This document shows, one piece after another, positions 27,805 to 37,405 of a stretch of 64,000 bases of DNA (positions are counted from its first letter, which is position 1; each line of letters begins with the position of its first letter). A program made the translations under genes and the position numbers. Below the pieces are notes generated by a model that ran no database searches, was not told where the DNA came from, and saw only the letters and a program-made list of their open reading frames with translations. The DNA is from Nakamurella flavida (GTDB lineage: Bacteria; Actinomycetota; Actinomycetes; Mycobacteriales; Nakamurellaceae), in the NCBI RefSeq assembly GCF_030811475.1, contig NZ_JAUSQV010000001.1:3173001-3237000 (forward strand). Direction: 5' to 3'.

Positions 27805-28680
27805 GTGCCTGCCGACGAGACCCGACCGACGACCCTGGTGGCGCTGCTCGACGGGACCCTCGTCCCGGTGACCACGCCGCTGCTGCGCCCGGACGACCTC
27901 GGGGTGCTGCGCGGGGACGGCATCTTCGACACCACCCTGGCCGTGGACGGCCGCCCCCGCGATCTCGACGACCACCTCGCCCGGTTGTTCCGGTCCGCGG
28001 CGATGATCGACCTGGTCCTGCCGGGGCAGGCGGACTGGCGCCGGGGGGTCGACGCGATCCTCCGGGCGTGGACCGGCGGCCGGGAGATGGTGCTGCGGCT
28101 CGCCGCCACCCGCGGGCCCGACGGCGCCGGGCCGACCTGCTATGTCACCGGGGCACCGTTGGCCGCGGCCAGCATCGCCCAGCGGGAGGACGGGGTGCGG
28201 ATCGTGCTGCTGCCGCGCGGGTTCTCCTCGGCGGCCGGGGCCGATCACCCGTGGCTGCTGTCCGGGGCGAAGACCATCTCGTACGCGATCAACATGGCGG
28301 CGCTGCGGTGGGCGCACGAGCACGACGCCGACGACGCGGTGTTCAGCGCCGCCGACGGGCACGTGCTGGAGGCGCCGACCGCCTCGGTGGTGCTGGTTCC
28401 CCAGGACGCCCCGCGGACGCTGGTCACCCCGCCGGATCAGGGGGTGCTGGAGAGCATCACCGTGCGGACGCTGTTCGCCGCGGCCGAGCGCGCCGGCTGG
28501 CGGACGGAGCGGCGCCCGGTTCCGGTCGGGGAACTGCATGCGGCGCAGGGGTTGTGGCTGGCCTCCAGCGCTCGCCTGCTGGCCCCGGTGACCGCGGTGG
28601 ACGGGGTCCCGCGCGAGGACACCGCCCTCGCGCGGGCATTGAACCGGGAGTTGGCCGATCTGCTCGACGTCCCCCGGTGA
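27805..28680 (+). CDS. pabC: Aminodeoxychorismate lyase / class IV aminotransferase
   Basis: 291 residues of the PLP class IV (BCAT/ADCL) fold. The PLP lysine is in LSGAKTISYAIN near residue 153, the N-terminal GDGIFDTTLAV is typical, and the late ESITVRTLF contains the cofactor phosphate contacts. ADC lyase releases p-aminobenzoate for folate synthesis, and ygfZ (folate-binding) is nearby. D-amino-acid or branched-chain aminotransferase activity cannot be excluded by sequence. From memory it matches Rv0812. Confidence 0.85.
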   Translation: MPADETRPTTLVALLDGTLVPVTTPLLRPDDLGVLRGDGIFDTTLAVDGRPRDLDDHLARLFRSAAMIDLVLPGQADWRRGVDAILRAWTGGREMVLRLAATRGPDGAGPTCYVTGAPLAAASIAQREDGVRIVLLPRGFSSAAGADHPWLLSGAKTISYAINMAALRWAHEHDADDAVFSAADGHVLEAPTASVVLVPQDAPRTLVTPPDQGVLESITVRTLFAAAERAGWRTERRPVPVGELHAAQGLWLASSARLLAPVTAVDGVPREDTALARALNRELADLLDVPR

Positions 28681-28768
28681 GCGCTGTCGGTGCCCGGTCC
28701 ACCCGTCGGGGACGGCGGGGGTCGCGGCGGATTGAGCGGTCGGGCCCGCGCGCGACGAGCGACCGCCG

Positions 28769-29932
28769 ATGAGCCGGCCCCCATCCGGGACGCCCCAGGG
28801 GGAGCGGCCGGGGAGCGGCGCCGCGTCGGCCCGCCCGCACATCGGCGCCCGCCTGGAGGACCGGGTGTTCGCGGTCGTCGGGACGCTGCTGCGGCGGCGC
28901 GGCTGGCGGCCGGCGATCGTCCCGTACAGCGGGTACGGCTCCGCCGGTGCCGTGGGCACTGGGGGCGCTGGGGACCCGGCGGACTCCGCCGGGTTCGCCC
29001 GCATCCTCGCGCGGGTGGTGTTGACCCCGCCGGGTGCGGCCGGGGCGGACCCCAGCGCCCGGGAGGCCGGGGACCCGCGGACGGCGGGGCGGCAGCGGGC
29101 CGCCCGCGGTTGGCGGCGCTTCCTGGCCGTGGCCGTTCCCGACGCCGAGGTCACCGTCCGGCTGGGTGGGCGGGAACACCGGCTGGTCACCGCCCGCGGC
29201 GGCTATCTGGACCGGACGGTGCCCGCCGCCCTCGGCCCGGGCTGGCACGAGGTTCCGCTCCGGCTGACCGACGGGCCGGACGCGGTGACCCGGGTGCTGG
29301 TGGTCGCGCCGGGTCCGCAGATCGGCCTGGTGAGCGACATCGACGACACCGTCCTGGTCACCCTGCTGCCCCGACCGCTGGTGGCTGCCTGGAACACCTT
29401 CGTCCTGCGGGAGACCGCCCGCCGGCCGGTGCCCGGGATGGCCGGCTTCTACGCCGACGTCCTGGCCCGGCATCCCCGAGCCCCGGTGGTCTACCTGTCC
29501 ACCGGGGCGTGGAACGTGGCCGCCACGTTGACACGCTTCCTCTCCCGCAACGGCTTCCCCGAGGGCCCGCTGCTGCTCACCGACTGGGGGCCGACGAACA
29601 CCGGCTGGTTCCGGTCCGGCCAGGAGCACAAGCGATCCGCGCTGCGCAGGTTGGCGCAGGAGCTTCCCGGCGTGCGTTGGCTGTTGGTCGGCGACGACGG
29701 GCAGCACGACCCCGCGCTCTACGCCGAGTTCGCCGCCGCGTGCCCCGACCAGGTGGCCGCGGTGGCCATCCGGCTGCTCACCCCGGCCCAGCAGGTGCTG
29801 GCCGGCAACACCCAGGCCGCGGACAAGCGGGTCCGCCCCGGGTCGGCGCCCACGGTGACCGCCGCGGACGGGGCCGGCCTGTCCCTGGCCCTCGCCGAGG
29901 GGGAGCTGTTGGGCCCGCAGGGCGCCCGGTGA
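28769..29932 (+). CDS. App1-like phosphatidate phosphatase family protein (DUF2183)
   Basis: 387 residues. The HAD-like catalytic signature [15 protein letters not shown] (DxDxT) is near residue 194, followed by YLSTGAWN and [16 protein letters not shown]; this matches the App1/LNS2 phosphatase domain that in yeast acts on phosphatidic acid. The N-terminal half is beta-rich. No signal peptide is seen, so it is presumably cytosolic. The precise substrate in actinomycetes is not established. Confidence 0.82.
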   Translation: MSRPPSGTPQGERPGSGAASARPHIGARLEDRVFAVVGTLLRRRGWRPAIVPYSGYGSAGAVGTGGAGDPADSAGFARILARVVLTPPGAAGADPSAREAGDPRTAGRQRAARGWRRFLAVAVPDAEVTVRLGGREHRLVTARGGYLDRTVPAALGPGWHEVPLRLTDGPDAVTRVLVVAPGPQIGLVSDIDDTVLVTLLPRPLVAAWNTFVLRETARRPVPGMAGFYADVLARHPRAPVVYLSTGAWNVAATLTRFLSRNGFPEGPLLLTDWGPTNTGWFRSGQEHKRSALRRLAQELPGVRWLLVGDDGQHDPALYAEFAAACPDQVAAVAIRLLTPAQQVLAGNTQAADKRVRPGSAPTVTAADGAGLSLALAEGELLGPQGAR

Positions 29933-29966
29933 TGCCGGGATGCGCCCCGTCCGGTTCAATACCGGC

Positions 29967-31604
<1,638 letters not shown>

Positions 31605-31614
31605 CCGCAGGACG

Positions 31615-31662
31615 GACAGGAAGGGCGCCCACGGAGATCCGGGGGCGCCCCTTCTGCCTGTC
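31615..31662. terminator. Bidirectional terminator between pgm and the AI-2E transporter gene
   Basis: GACAGGAAGGGCGCCC and its imperfect complement GGGCGCCCCTTCTGCCTGTC form a long stem with one bulge. It lies between the stops of convergent genes. Confidence 0.7.
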
Positions 31663-31694
31663 GGTGTCCGGGGCCCTCAGGCCTCGGTCTCCGA

Positions 31695-32894
31695 CTACTC
31701 CCGGCTCTCCAGGTGCTCCTCGACCCGGTCCTTGCCGGCGGTGGGGGAGTCCTTCCCCGCCAGGTGCTTGACCGCGGCGTTCAGGCAGGCCATCAGCGGG
31801 ACGGCCAGCAGCGCGCCGACGATGCCCGCGGTGAGCACGCCGCCGGCGATGGCCAGGGCCACGGCCAGCGGGTGCAGGTGCACGGCCCGGCCCAGCAGGA
31901 CCGGCTGCAGGACGTGACTCTCCAGCTGCTGCACGGCGATGACCACGGCCAGGATGATGATCGCCTTGACCAGCCCGACGGTGACCAGCGCGACCAGCAC
32001 GGCGACGACCCCACTGACCAGGGCCCCGACGATGGGGATGAAGGAGGCCAGGAAGACCAGGGCGGTCAGCGGGACGGCGAGCGGCACCCCGACGACGAGC
32101 AGGCCGATGCCGATGCCGACGGCGTCCACGAACGCGACGAAGACGGTGGCCCGCACGTAGCCGGCCAGGGTGGTCCAGGCCTTCTGCGCGGCCCCGTCGA
32201 TGCGGGTGCGGGCCTTGCGCGGGGCGAGCCCGACCAGCCACGTCCAGATCCGGTGCCCGTCGCGCAGGAAGAAGAACAGCACGAACAGCACGAGCACCAG
32301 CCCGGTCACCACGTGCCCGGCGGTGGTCGCCGTGCTCACCGCGCCGCTGGTCAGCGTGTCCTGGTTGTCCTTCGCGGCCTGCTTGATCGAGTCGAACGCG
32401 CCGGTCAGTTGGTCCTCGGAGAGCTTGAGCGGTCCGGTGACCAGCCAGTTCCGCACCTGGTCGATACCGGCCGTCACCTGGTCGGCCAGATCACGGGCGC
32501 CGGAGATGAGCTGCCGGACGACCAGGAAGATCACGCAGGCGACGAGCAGCAGACCGACCACGAAGACGGTGGTCGCGGCCAGTCCCGGCCGCCAGCCCTG
32601 GGTGATCAGGAAGCGCCGTACCGGGTTGAGCAGGGCACTGAGCAGCAGCGCGATGGCGATCGGGATGGTGATCTCGGACAGGAACGCCACCGCGTAGAGC
32701 ACCACGGCCAGAGCGGCCACCACGACCAGGAACCGCCACGACCAGGCCGCGGCGATGCGCATGCCGGGGGTGACGGAGCCGGTGATGGTGTCCGACGAGG
32801 GTTCCGGCCGGGGCGCCGGCGGGAGCTCCGACGAGGGTTCCGACAGGAGTGCCGACGGCGGCTGGTCGGGCGGGGTGGGGGCGGGCACGTTCAC
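31695..32894 (-). CDS. AI-2E family (PerM-like) membrane transporter
   Basis: 399 residues with eight hydrophobic segments in the 3+5 layout of this family. An N-terminal Pro/Ser-rich tail contains imperfect repeats of the type SELPPAPRPEPSSD. The family covers autoinducer-2 exporters and ion antiporters, so a signal role is not implied. The start GTG at 32894 was taken because CCAGGAG lies six bases upstream. It sits 115 bp downstream of the nitrobindin operon on the same strand. Confidence 0.88.
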   Translation of the reverse strand: MNVPAPTPPDQPPSALLSEPSSELPPAPRPEPSSDTITGSVTPGMRIAAAWSWRFLVVVAALAVVLYAVAFLSEITIPIAIALLLSALLNPVRRFLITQGWRPGLAATTVFVVGLLLVACVIFLVVRQLISGARDLADQVTAGIDQVRNWLVTGPLKLSEDQLTGAFDSIKQAAKDNQDTLTSGAVSTATTAGHVVTGLVLVLFVLFFFLRDGHRIWTWLVGLAPRKARTRIDGAAQKAWTTLAGYVRATVFVAFVDAVGIGIGLLVVGVPLAVPLTALVFLASFIPIVGALVSGVVAVLVALVTVGLVKAIIILAVVIAVQQLESHVLQPVLLGRAVHLHPLAVALAIAGGVLTAGIVGALLAVPLMACLNAAVKHLAGKDSPTAGKDRVEEHLESRE

Positions 32895-33009
32895 GGCGAC
32901 TCCTGGCGAGCGGGGCTGGACAGGCAACAGTCGCACGGAACCGCCCATCGGTGGCCATCCGTGGGAGCCGGTGGCACCCGGCGCACCTGCTTGACCGACC
33001 CGGCCGCGC

Positions 33010-33726
33010 TCAGCCGATGATGCGTTCCAGCAGGGCCGAGGTGTGTGGCTGCAGCTCGTGCTCGGCGGTCGCCCGCTCCTCCACGTACGCCAGCTTGCCG
33101 TCGACGATCCCGTACAGGCGGCTGGCCCCGGTCACCTCGGGGGCGCTGGCCGTCCGGATCACCGCATCGCTCCCGAAGGTCCAGGACGTCAGGGTGCGGG
33201 AGGTGCCGTAGAACAGCTCGACCACGCCCTCGGAATGGGCGATGACCAGTTCGATCGTGCCGTCCGGCTGGGGACGCCACCAGCCGACCTCGCGGGCGGC
33301 CGGCTCGGGTCGGTCAGCGGGCTCGGGCTTCTCGGCGGACTCGGCCGCCGCAACGTCGCCGGCGGCGGTCTCGTCGTCCCCGTCCGCCACCGGTGCCGGC
33401 ACGGGCAGCAGCCAGGTGATCGCCTCGTGCCGCAGGAACTCCCGGCCGTCGTGGGAGATGGTGATCTGCTGGCCGTAGCGCCGGGGGACGTCCAGGGTCG
33501 GGTAGTTCCACTCGCCCTCGCCGCGCCATACCCCGACGAGCGGGAGCAGCACATGGCAGGCCGGGTTCAGCTCGGCGCCGAGGCGGAGGTTGGCGGTGTC
33601 GCCCTCGATCGGGAGGGTCGGCACGTCCTCCAGGTTGAGGGCGGCGGTGCCGGCCGACCGACGGAGGGCGGCTTCGACGGCGGCGTCACCGCTGCCGCGC
33701 TGAGCGCCGGGAGCGGGGTCGGTCAT
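33010..33726 (-). CDS. Nitrobindin / FABP-like heme-binding protein (DUF1794)
   Basis: 238 residues. The beta-barrel signature GVWRGEGEWNYPT (GxWxGxG) is near residue 66, and a late His in ELQPHTSALLER is the candidate axial heme ligand. Nitrobindins bind ferric heme and scavenge or isomerise NO and peroxynitrite. About 35 acidic and Ala/Pro-rich residues are inserted mid-barrel (near residues 115-148), longer than in the short mycobacterial homologue Rv0813c as I recall it. The ATG overlaps the stop of the 64-residue ORF by four bases. Confidence 0.88.
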   Translation of the reverse strand: MTDPAPGAQRGSGDAAVEAALRRSAGTAALNLEDVPTLPIEGDTANLRLGAELNPACHVLLPLVGVWRGEGEWNYPTLDVPRRYGQQITISHDGREFLRHEAITWLLPVPAPVADGDDETAAGDVAAAESAEKPEPADRPEPAAREVGWWRPQPDGTIELVIAHSEGVVELFYGTSRTLTSWTFGSDAVIRTASAPEVTGASRLYGIVDGKLAYVEERATAEHELQPHTSALLERIIG

Positions 33727-33917
33727 CGCTCCGGGGTCTCCAGCTGATCGGACTCCTGCAGCAGGGCGGGGATCGTGTCCCCGGCAGCGGGGTCGACCTC
33801 CCGCTCGGCCGCGTTGTGCGGTTCGACCGGAACGCGCTCGCCGGCCGTGGCCTCGGCGGCGACCAGGTCGGCCATGTCCTGGGCGGTCCGCGGGGGACCG
33901 GACTCGGGGGTGGTCAT
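33723..33917 (-). CDS. 64-residue acidic soluble protein, unknown
   Basis: Begins MTTPESGPPRTAQDMADLVA and ends LLQESDQLETPER; it is acidic, has one Trp-free helical stretch (AQDMADLVAAEA) and no membrane segment. Both ends are fixed by ATGA overlaps, with the 33-residue membrane ORF upstream and nitrobindin downstream. I do not recognise a family. The strict overlaps make it likely to be translated in step with nitrobindin. Confidence 0.7.
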   Translation of the reverse strand: MTTPESGPPRTAQDMADLVAAEATAGERVPVEPHNAAEREVDPAAGDTIPALLQESDQLETPER

Positions 33918-34015
33918 CGGTCCTCGCGCAGCAGCCGGTAGACGACGTAGCCCGCGAACCACATGACCGCGATCCCGACGACGACGAGGAGTCCGGTGTA
34001 GAAGATTTCCAGCAC
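33914..34015 (-). CDS. 33-residue single-span membrane peptide
   Basis: GTG start, then IFYTGLLVVVGIAVMWFAGY and YRLLREDR: one transmembrane helix followed by a basic tail, predicted N-out/C-in. Its TGA overlaps the ATG of the 64-residue ORF. It starts six bases after a TAGGGT -10, so it appears to be the leaderless first cistron of the nitrobindin operon. Family unknown. Confidence 0.7.
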   Translation of the reverse strand: MLEIFYTGLLVVVGIAVMWFAGYVVYRLLREDR

Positions 34016-34021
34016 GGGTCC

Positions 34022-34027
34022 ACCCTA
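34022..34027 (-). promoter_or_regulatory. Leaderless -10 of the nitrobindin operon
   Basis: On the minus strand TAGGGT, then GGACCC, then the GTG at 34015. Confidence 0.6.
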
Positions 34028-34094
34028 ACGGTCCAGGTGACGGGCGGGCCTGCGCGGTGCCCGGGCTCACCACCACGCGGCGGGTGCGGACACG

Positions 34095-34132
34095 CCGACG
34101 CCGCGGCATCCGGAGGGACACCGCGGCGTCGG
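34095..34132 (-). terminator. Terminator after the sulfurtransferase operon
   Basis: CCGACGCCGCGG and its exact complement form a 12-bp stem with a 14-base loop, about 75 bases past the DUF1416 stop. Confidence 0.7.
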
Positions 34133-34206
34133 ACCCACCACCCGTGCCGGTGGCCGGGCGGTGGCGGGTCCGGTCGGGGTGGAGCAGGCCGGCCGGACCG
34201 ACTCGA

Positions 34207-34503
34207 TCAGTCCAGGACGACGTCGACCGAGTACACGCCGGTGGCGGTGGTGACGCTGGCCTGGCCGTTGCCGGAGCGGGACAGGGCGCGCACCGTCCAC
34301 GAACCGGGCGCGGCGTAGAACCGGAAGTCGCCGGCGGGCGAGCTCACGACCTCGGCGGTGAACTCACCGGTGCCGTCCAGCAGTCGGACGAAGGCCCCGC
34401 CCACCGGGTCGGCGCCGTGCAGCACCTTTCCCTGCAGAACCGCCTGGTCGACGGTGTTGGTGCCGGGCGGCAGATCGAGGGTCTGTTCGGGTGCGCCACA
34501 CAT
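34207..34503 (-). CDS. DUF1416 protein (SseC-like)
   Basis: 98 residues starting MCGAPEQTLDLPPGT, with a beta-sandwich pattern (VLQGKVLHGADPVGGAFVRL, then EFTAEVVSSPAGDFRFYAAP). It is the conserved partner of the sulfurtransferase in actinobacteria (sseC beside cysA2 in mycobacteria). The invariant Cys2 could carry sulfur, but that is inference. The ATG has a GAAGGACC site. It is second in the operon, 69 bp after the sulfurtransferase. Confidence 0.9.
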   Translation of the reverse strand: MCGAPEQTLDLPPGTNTVDQAVLQGKVLHGADPVGGAFVRLLDGTGEFTAEVVSSPAGDFRFYAAPGSWTVRALSRSGNGQASVTTATGVYSVDVVLD

Positions 34504-34572
34504 GTCAGGTCCTTCGGGTCGGTGCGGGTCGGGTTTCGGGAACGGGTCGGGCGGAATGCTGCCGGGCAGGGA

Positions 34573-35412
34573 TCAGGACTCGGCGCCGGTCTTGACCGGC
34601 ACCCCGATCAGCGAGCCGTACTCGGTCCAGGAGCCGTCGTAGTTCTTGACGTTCTTCTTCCCGAGCAGCTCGGCCAGCACGAACCAGGTGTGGCTGGAGC
34701 GCTCGCCGATACGGCAGTAGGCGATGGTGTCCTTGCTGTCGTCTAGCCCGACCGACCCGTACAGCTCGGCCAGCTCGGCGTCGGACTTGAAGGTGCCGTC
34801 CTCGTTCGCGGCCTTGGACCACGGGACGTTGAGGGCGGTGGGGATGTGGCCGCCGCGCTGGGCCTGCTCCTGCGGGAGGTGCGCCGGAGCGAGCAGCTTG
34901 CCCGAGAACTCGTCGGGGGAGCGCACGTCGACCAGGTTCTGGGTGCCGATGGCCGCGACGACCTCGTCGCGGAACGCGCGGATCGACAGGTCCTGCTCGG
35001 CCGCGGTGTACGAGGTGGGCGTCCGCTGCGACACGTCGGTGGTGAGCGGACGACCGTCCAGCTCCCACTTCTTGCGGCCGCCGTCGATGAGCTTCACCGC
35101 GTCGTGGCCGTAGAGCTTGAAGTACCAGAGGGCGTACGCGGCGAACCAGTTGTTGTTGCCGCCGTAGAGCACCACGGTGTCGTCGTTGGAGATGCCCTTG
35201 CTCGAGAGCAGCTTCTCGAAGCCCTCGCGGTCGACGAAGTCGCGGCGGACCGCATCCTGCAGCTCGGTCTTCCAGTTGATCTTCACCGCGCCCGGCAGGT
35301 GGCCGGTGTCGTAGGCGCTGGTGTCCTCGTCGACCTCGACGAAGACCAGGCCGGGGGTGTCCAGGTTGTCCTGGGCCCAGGCGGTGGTGACGAGGGAGTC
35401 CTCGCGGCTCAT
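34573..35412 (-). CDS. Thiosulfate sulfurtransferase (two rhodanese domains, CysA2/SseA type)
   Basis: 279 residues. An inactive N-terminal rhodanese domain (GHLPGAVKINWKTELQD) is followed by an active one with the persulfide Cys in IAYCRIGERSSHTWFVL near residue 234. It transfers sulfane sulfur from thiosulfate to a thiol acceptor. A 173-nt leader separates it from the Cys-Cys leader peptide, which suggests attenuation by cysteine supply. The ATG follows AAGGAAACGGAGC. Confidence 0.94.
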   Translation of the reverse strand: MSREDSLVTTAWAQDNLDTPGLVFVEVDEDTSAYDTGHLPGAVKINWKTELQDAVRRDFVDREGFEKLLSSKGISNDDTVVLYGGNNNWFAAYALWYFKLYGHDAVKLIDGGRKKWELDGRPLTTDVSQRTPTSYTAAEQDLSIRAFRDEVVAAIGTQNLVDVRSPDEFSGKLLAPAHLPQEQAQRGGHIPTALNVPWSKAANEDGTFKSDAELAELYGSVGLDDSKDTIAYCRIGERSSHTWFVLAELLGKKNVKNYDGSWTEYGSLIGVPVKTGAES

Positions 35413-35585
35413 GGTGGTGCTCCGTTTCCTTGGGATCGGTGGAACTGGTGCGTGGACGCACGGCCGCAGGGCGCGGCCACGGGGGGAGGAGAGAGGGCAG
35501 ACCCGGACGGTGAGGTCTCGGGGGTTCCGTCAGACCGCGCGTCGCCGGAGGGGCGGAAGCGGCTGCGGAGAGGTCGACCGGAGGG

Positions 35586-35672
35586 TCAGACCTGGTGCCC
35601 GGAGGGACAACAGAGCGCGCTGCCCACCCGCACGAGGTCGACGGCGCGCCGACTGGTCAGCAACGGGCCCAT
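35586..35672 (-). CDS. Cysteine-responsive leader peptide (28 residues, Cys-Cys)
   Basis: The short ORF encodes MGPLLTSRRAVDLVRVG then SALCCPSGHQV. The core LLTSRRxVDLxRVxSALC is the recurrent motif of actinobacterial putative leader peptides found ahead of sulfur-assimilation genes, where adjacent Cys codons make ribosome progress depend on cysteinyl-tRNA (known in mycobacteria as polycysteine leaderless uORFs). It lies 173 bases upstream of the sulfurtransferase ATG. A TACCGT -10 element preceded by TGA ends six bases before its ATG, so it should be leaderless. It is too short for routine gene calling. Confidence is high for the peptide and moderate for the mechanism. Confidence 0.85.
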   Translation of the reverse strand: MGPLLTSRRAVDLVRVGSALCCPSGHQV

Positions 35673-35678
35673 GGGGTC

Positions 35679-35687
35679 ACGGTATCA
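35679..35687 (-). promoter_or_regulatory. Extended -10 of the leader-peptide/sulfurtransferase operon
   Basis: Minus strand TGATACCGT: a TGn extended element joined to TACCGT (TANNNT), with six bases (GACCCC) to the leader-peptide ATG. It lies between the DUF2993 gene stop and the leader. Confidence 0.6.
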
Positions 35688-35760
35688 GCCCCGGTCAGGG
35701 GGCCCCGCCACGGTCGGCGACCGGGCCGGTGGCGGCCGTGGCCCGAGGCGGGCCGGGACG

Positions 35761-36468
35761 TCAGCGCAGGTCGGCGGCGCGGATGTCGGCGGCGGCGGCG
35801 CTGAGCACCAGGTCGCCGTCGACCACGCTCGCCGTCGCGCCGGTGATCGGGAAGGGCAGGCCGGCCAGCGGCACGCTCAGTGAGAGATCCCCGTTCAGCG
35901 AGGCGGTGAGGTCACTGGGCAGCGCCGGCCCGTCGGCTCCGGCGCCCAGCCCCTCCACCCGCAGGGTGAGCACGTCGTCGACCACGCTCGCGTCGACCGT
36001 GGCGGTGATGCCGACGGTCTGGCCGAGAACCTCGGCGGTGGTGGTCACCGCGATGGCGCCGTCGGCGGCGGGGGCCAGGGTCAGGGCGCGTCCACCGGCG
36101 GCCGCGCTCAGGTCGGCCGCGGAGATGACCACCCGGGCCGTCCCCGTGGCGGCGGCCAGGTTGTCGGTGTTGCCCGACAGGGCGTCGGACAGCGGCAGCG
36201 TGATGTCGCGGAGGTCGATGGCGACGTCGGCGTTCCGGATCTGCGGTACCTCCAGCCGGTTCACGGTCAGCGTGAGGGCGTCGTAGTTCCCCTGCAGGGC
36301 CTGCCACAGGAAGGAGAAGCCGTGGATGCGGGTGCTGACCGGCTCGCCCACGGTCAGCTGGCGCTCGATGGCCTTGCTGATCTCCCGCTGGGCGATCAGC
36401 CGCCCACCGACGTCCGCGCCGACCAGCAGCACGAGCAGGACGACGGCGGCGACGATGAGCTTGCGCAT
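35761..36468 (-). CDS. DUF2993 (LmeA-like) periplasmic lipid-binding protein
   Basis: 235 residues. A signal anchor (KLIVAAVVLLVLLVGADVGG) is followed by a DUF2993 domain with the usual AQREISKAIERQL opening and STRIHGFSFLWQALQG. The mycobacterial relative Rv0817c (LmeA) acts in mannan or mannosyltransferase maintenance in the envelope. The ATG at 36468 was chosen; an in-frame ATG at 36483 is an alternative. The lack of the thioredoxin-like gene (Rv0816c) beside it differs from the mycobacterial order as I recall it. Confidence 0.85.
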   Translation of the reverse strand: MRKLIVAAVVLLVLLVGADVGGRLIAQREISKAIERQLTVGEPVSTRIHGFSFLWQALQGNYDALTLTVNRLEVPQIRNADVAIDLRDITLPLSDALSGNTDNLAAATGTARVVISAADLSAAAGGRALTLAPAADGAIAVTTTAEVLGQTVGITATVDASVVDDVLTLRVEGLGAGADGPALPSDLTASLNGDLSLSVPLAGLPFPITGATASVVDGDLVLSAAAADIRAADLR

Positions 36469-36700
36469 GACTGATTGTGGCATCCCGCCGTGTATCGGTG
36501 ACGTTCCGTGAACGCGCCCTCGGGTGGCCTGTGTGACTCGGCCGACTTTCCCCGCACCCCGGGGGTGGCGGGCCGGTCTGCGCCGGGACGGTGCGTCATC
36601 TGCCGTTAGACTTTCCGAAACGTCGCCGACCCGCGCCCACCCCGGTGGGCACCCCGCTCTCGACCGATCCGTCCCGAATCCGTGGACGAGGGGAGATGCT

Positions 36701-37405
36701 GTGGACCTGCTCCTCCTCACCGGTGACCCCACGTCCGCCGGCGTGCTGCCCGCCCTCGACCTGCTGCCCGTCCGGTTGCGCGCCGCGGCGCCGGAGGCCG
36801 CCTCGCTGGTCACCTCCGGTCCGTACGACCTCGTCCTGCTGGACGCCCGGCACGATCTCGCCGCCGCACGCACCCTGTGCCGCCTGCTCGGCGCGGACGG
36901 GCTGGCCGTGTCCATCCTGGCCGTCGTCACCGAGGGCGGGATGGTGGCGATCGGCCCCGAGTGGGGCGTCGCCGATGTCGTCCTGGCCAGCGCCGGGCCC
37001 GCCGAGGTGCACGCGCGGCTGCGGCTGCTCGCCGCCCGGACGGGGGCCTCGGCGAACGCCGGCCTGATCAGCCTGGGTGACCTCACCATCGAGGAGGACA
37101 CCTACACGGCCCGGCTGCGCGGGCGCCCGCTCGAGCTCACGTACAAGGAGTTCGAGCTGCTCAAGTTCCTGGCCCAGCACCCGGGTCGGGTGTTCACCCG
37201 CGAGCAGCTGGTGACCGAGGTGTGGGGCTACGACTTCTTCGGCGGCACCCGCACGGTCGACGTGCACGTCCGGCGGCTGCGCGCCAAGCTCGGGTCCGAG
37301 CACGAGTCGCTCATCGGCACGGTGCGCAACGTCGGCTACAAGATGGTGCCGCCGGCGCGGAGTCTGCGTCGGGACGAGAGCACCAGCTCCAGTTCGTCCG
37401 CGTGA
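36701..37405 (+). CDS. glnR: GlnR-type OmpR-family response regulator
   Basis: 234 residues. GlnR is the orphan response regulator of nitrogen metabolism in actinobacteria, without a cognate kinase. The receiver domain has LVLLDARHDLAAARTLCRLL with a conserved Asp but an atypical acidic pocket. The C-terminal winged helix (LTYKEFELLKFLAQHPGRVF, then TREQLVTEVWGYDFFGGTRTVDVHVRRLRAKL) is nearly invariant. GTG at 36701 follows GGGGAG. The stop overlaps mshD by four bases. Confidence 0.95.
   Translation: MDLLLLTGDPTSAGVLPALDLLPVRLRAAAPEAASLVTSGPYDLVLLDARHDLAAARTLCRLLGADGLAVSILAVVTEGGMVAIGPEWGVADVVLASAGPAEVHARLRLLAARTGASANAGLISLGDLTIEEDTYTARLRGRPLELTYKEFELLKFLAQHPGRVFTREQLVTEVWGYDFFGGTRTVDVHVRRLRAKLGSEHESLIGTVRNVGYKMVPPARSLRRDESTSSSSSA

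Noticed and set aside
36498-36621. GlnR-box-like motifs before glnR (GTGAC with n6 and TGAAC; GTTAG with GAAAC)
   Set aside because: Only one half of each site matches and the spacing is off by one in the second case, so autoregulation is not supported.
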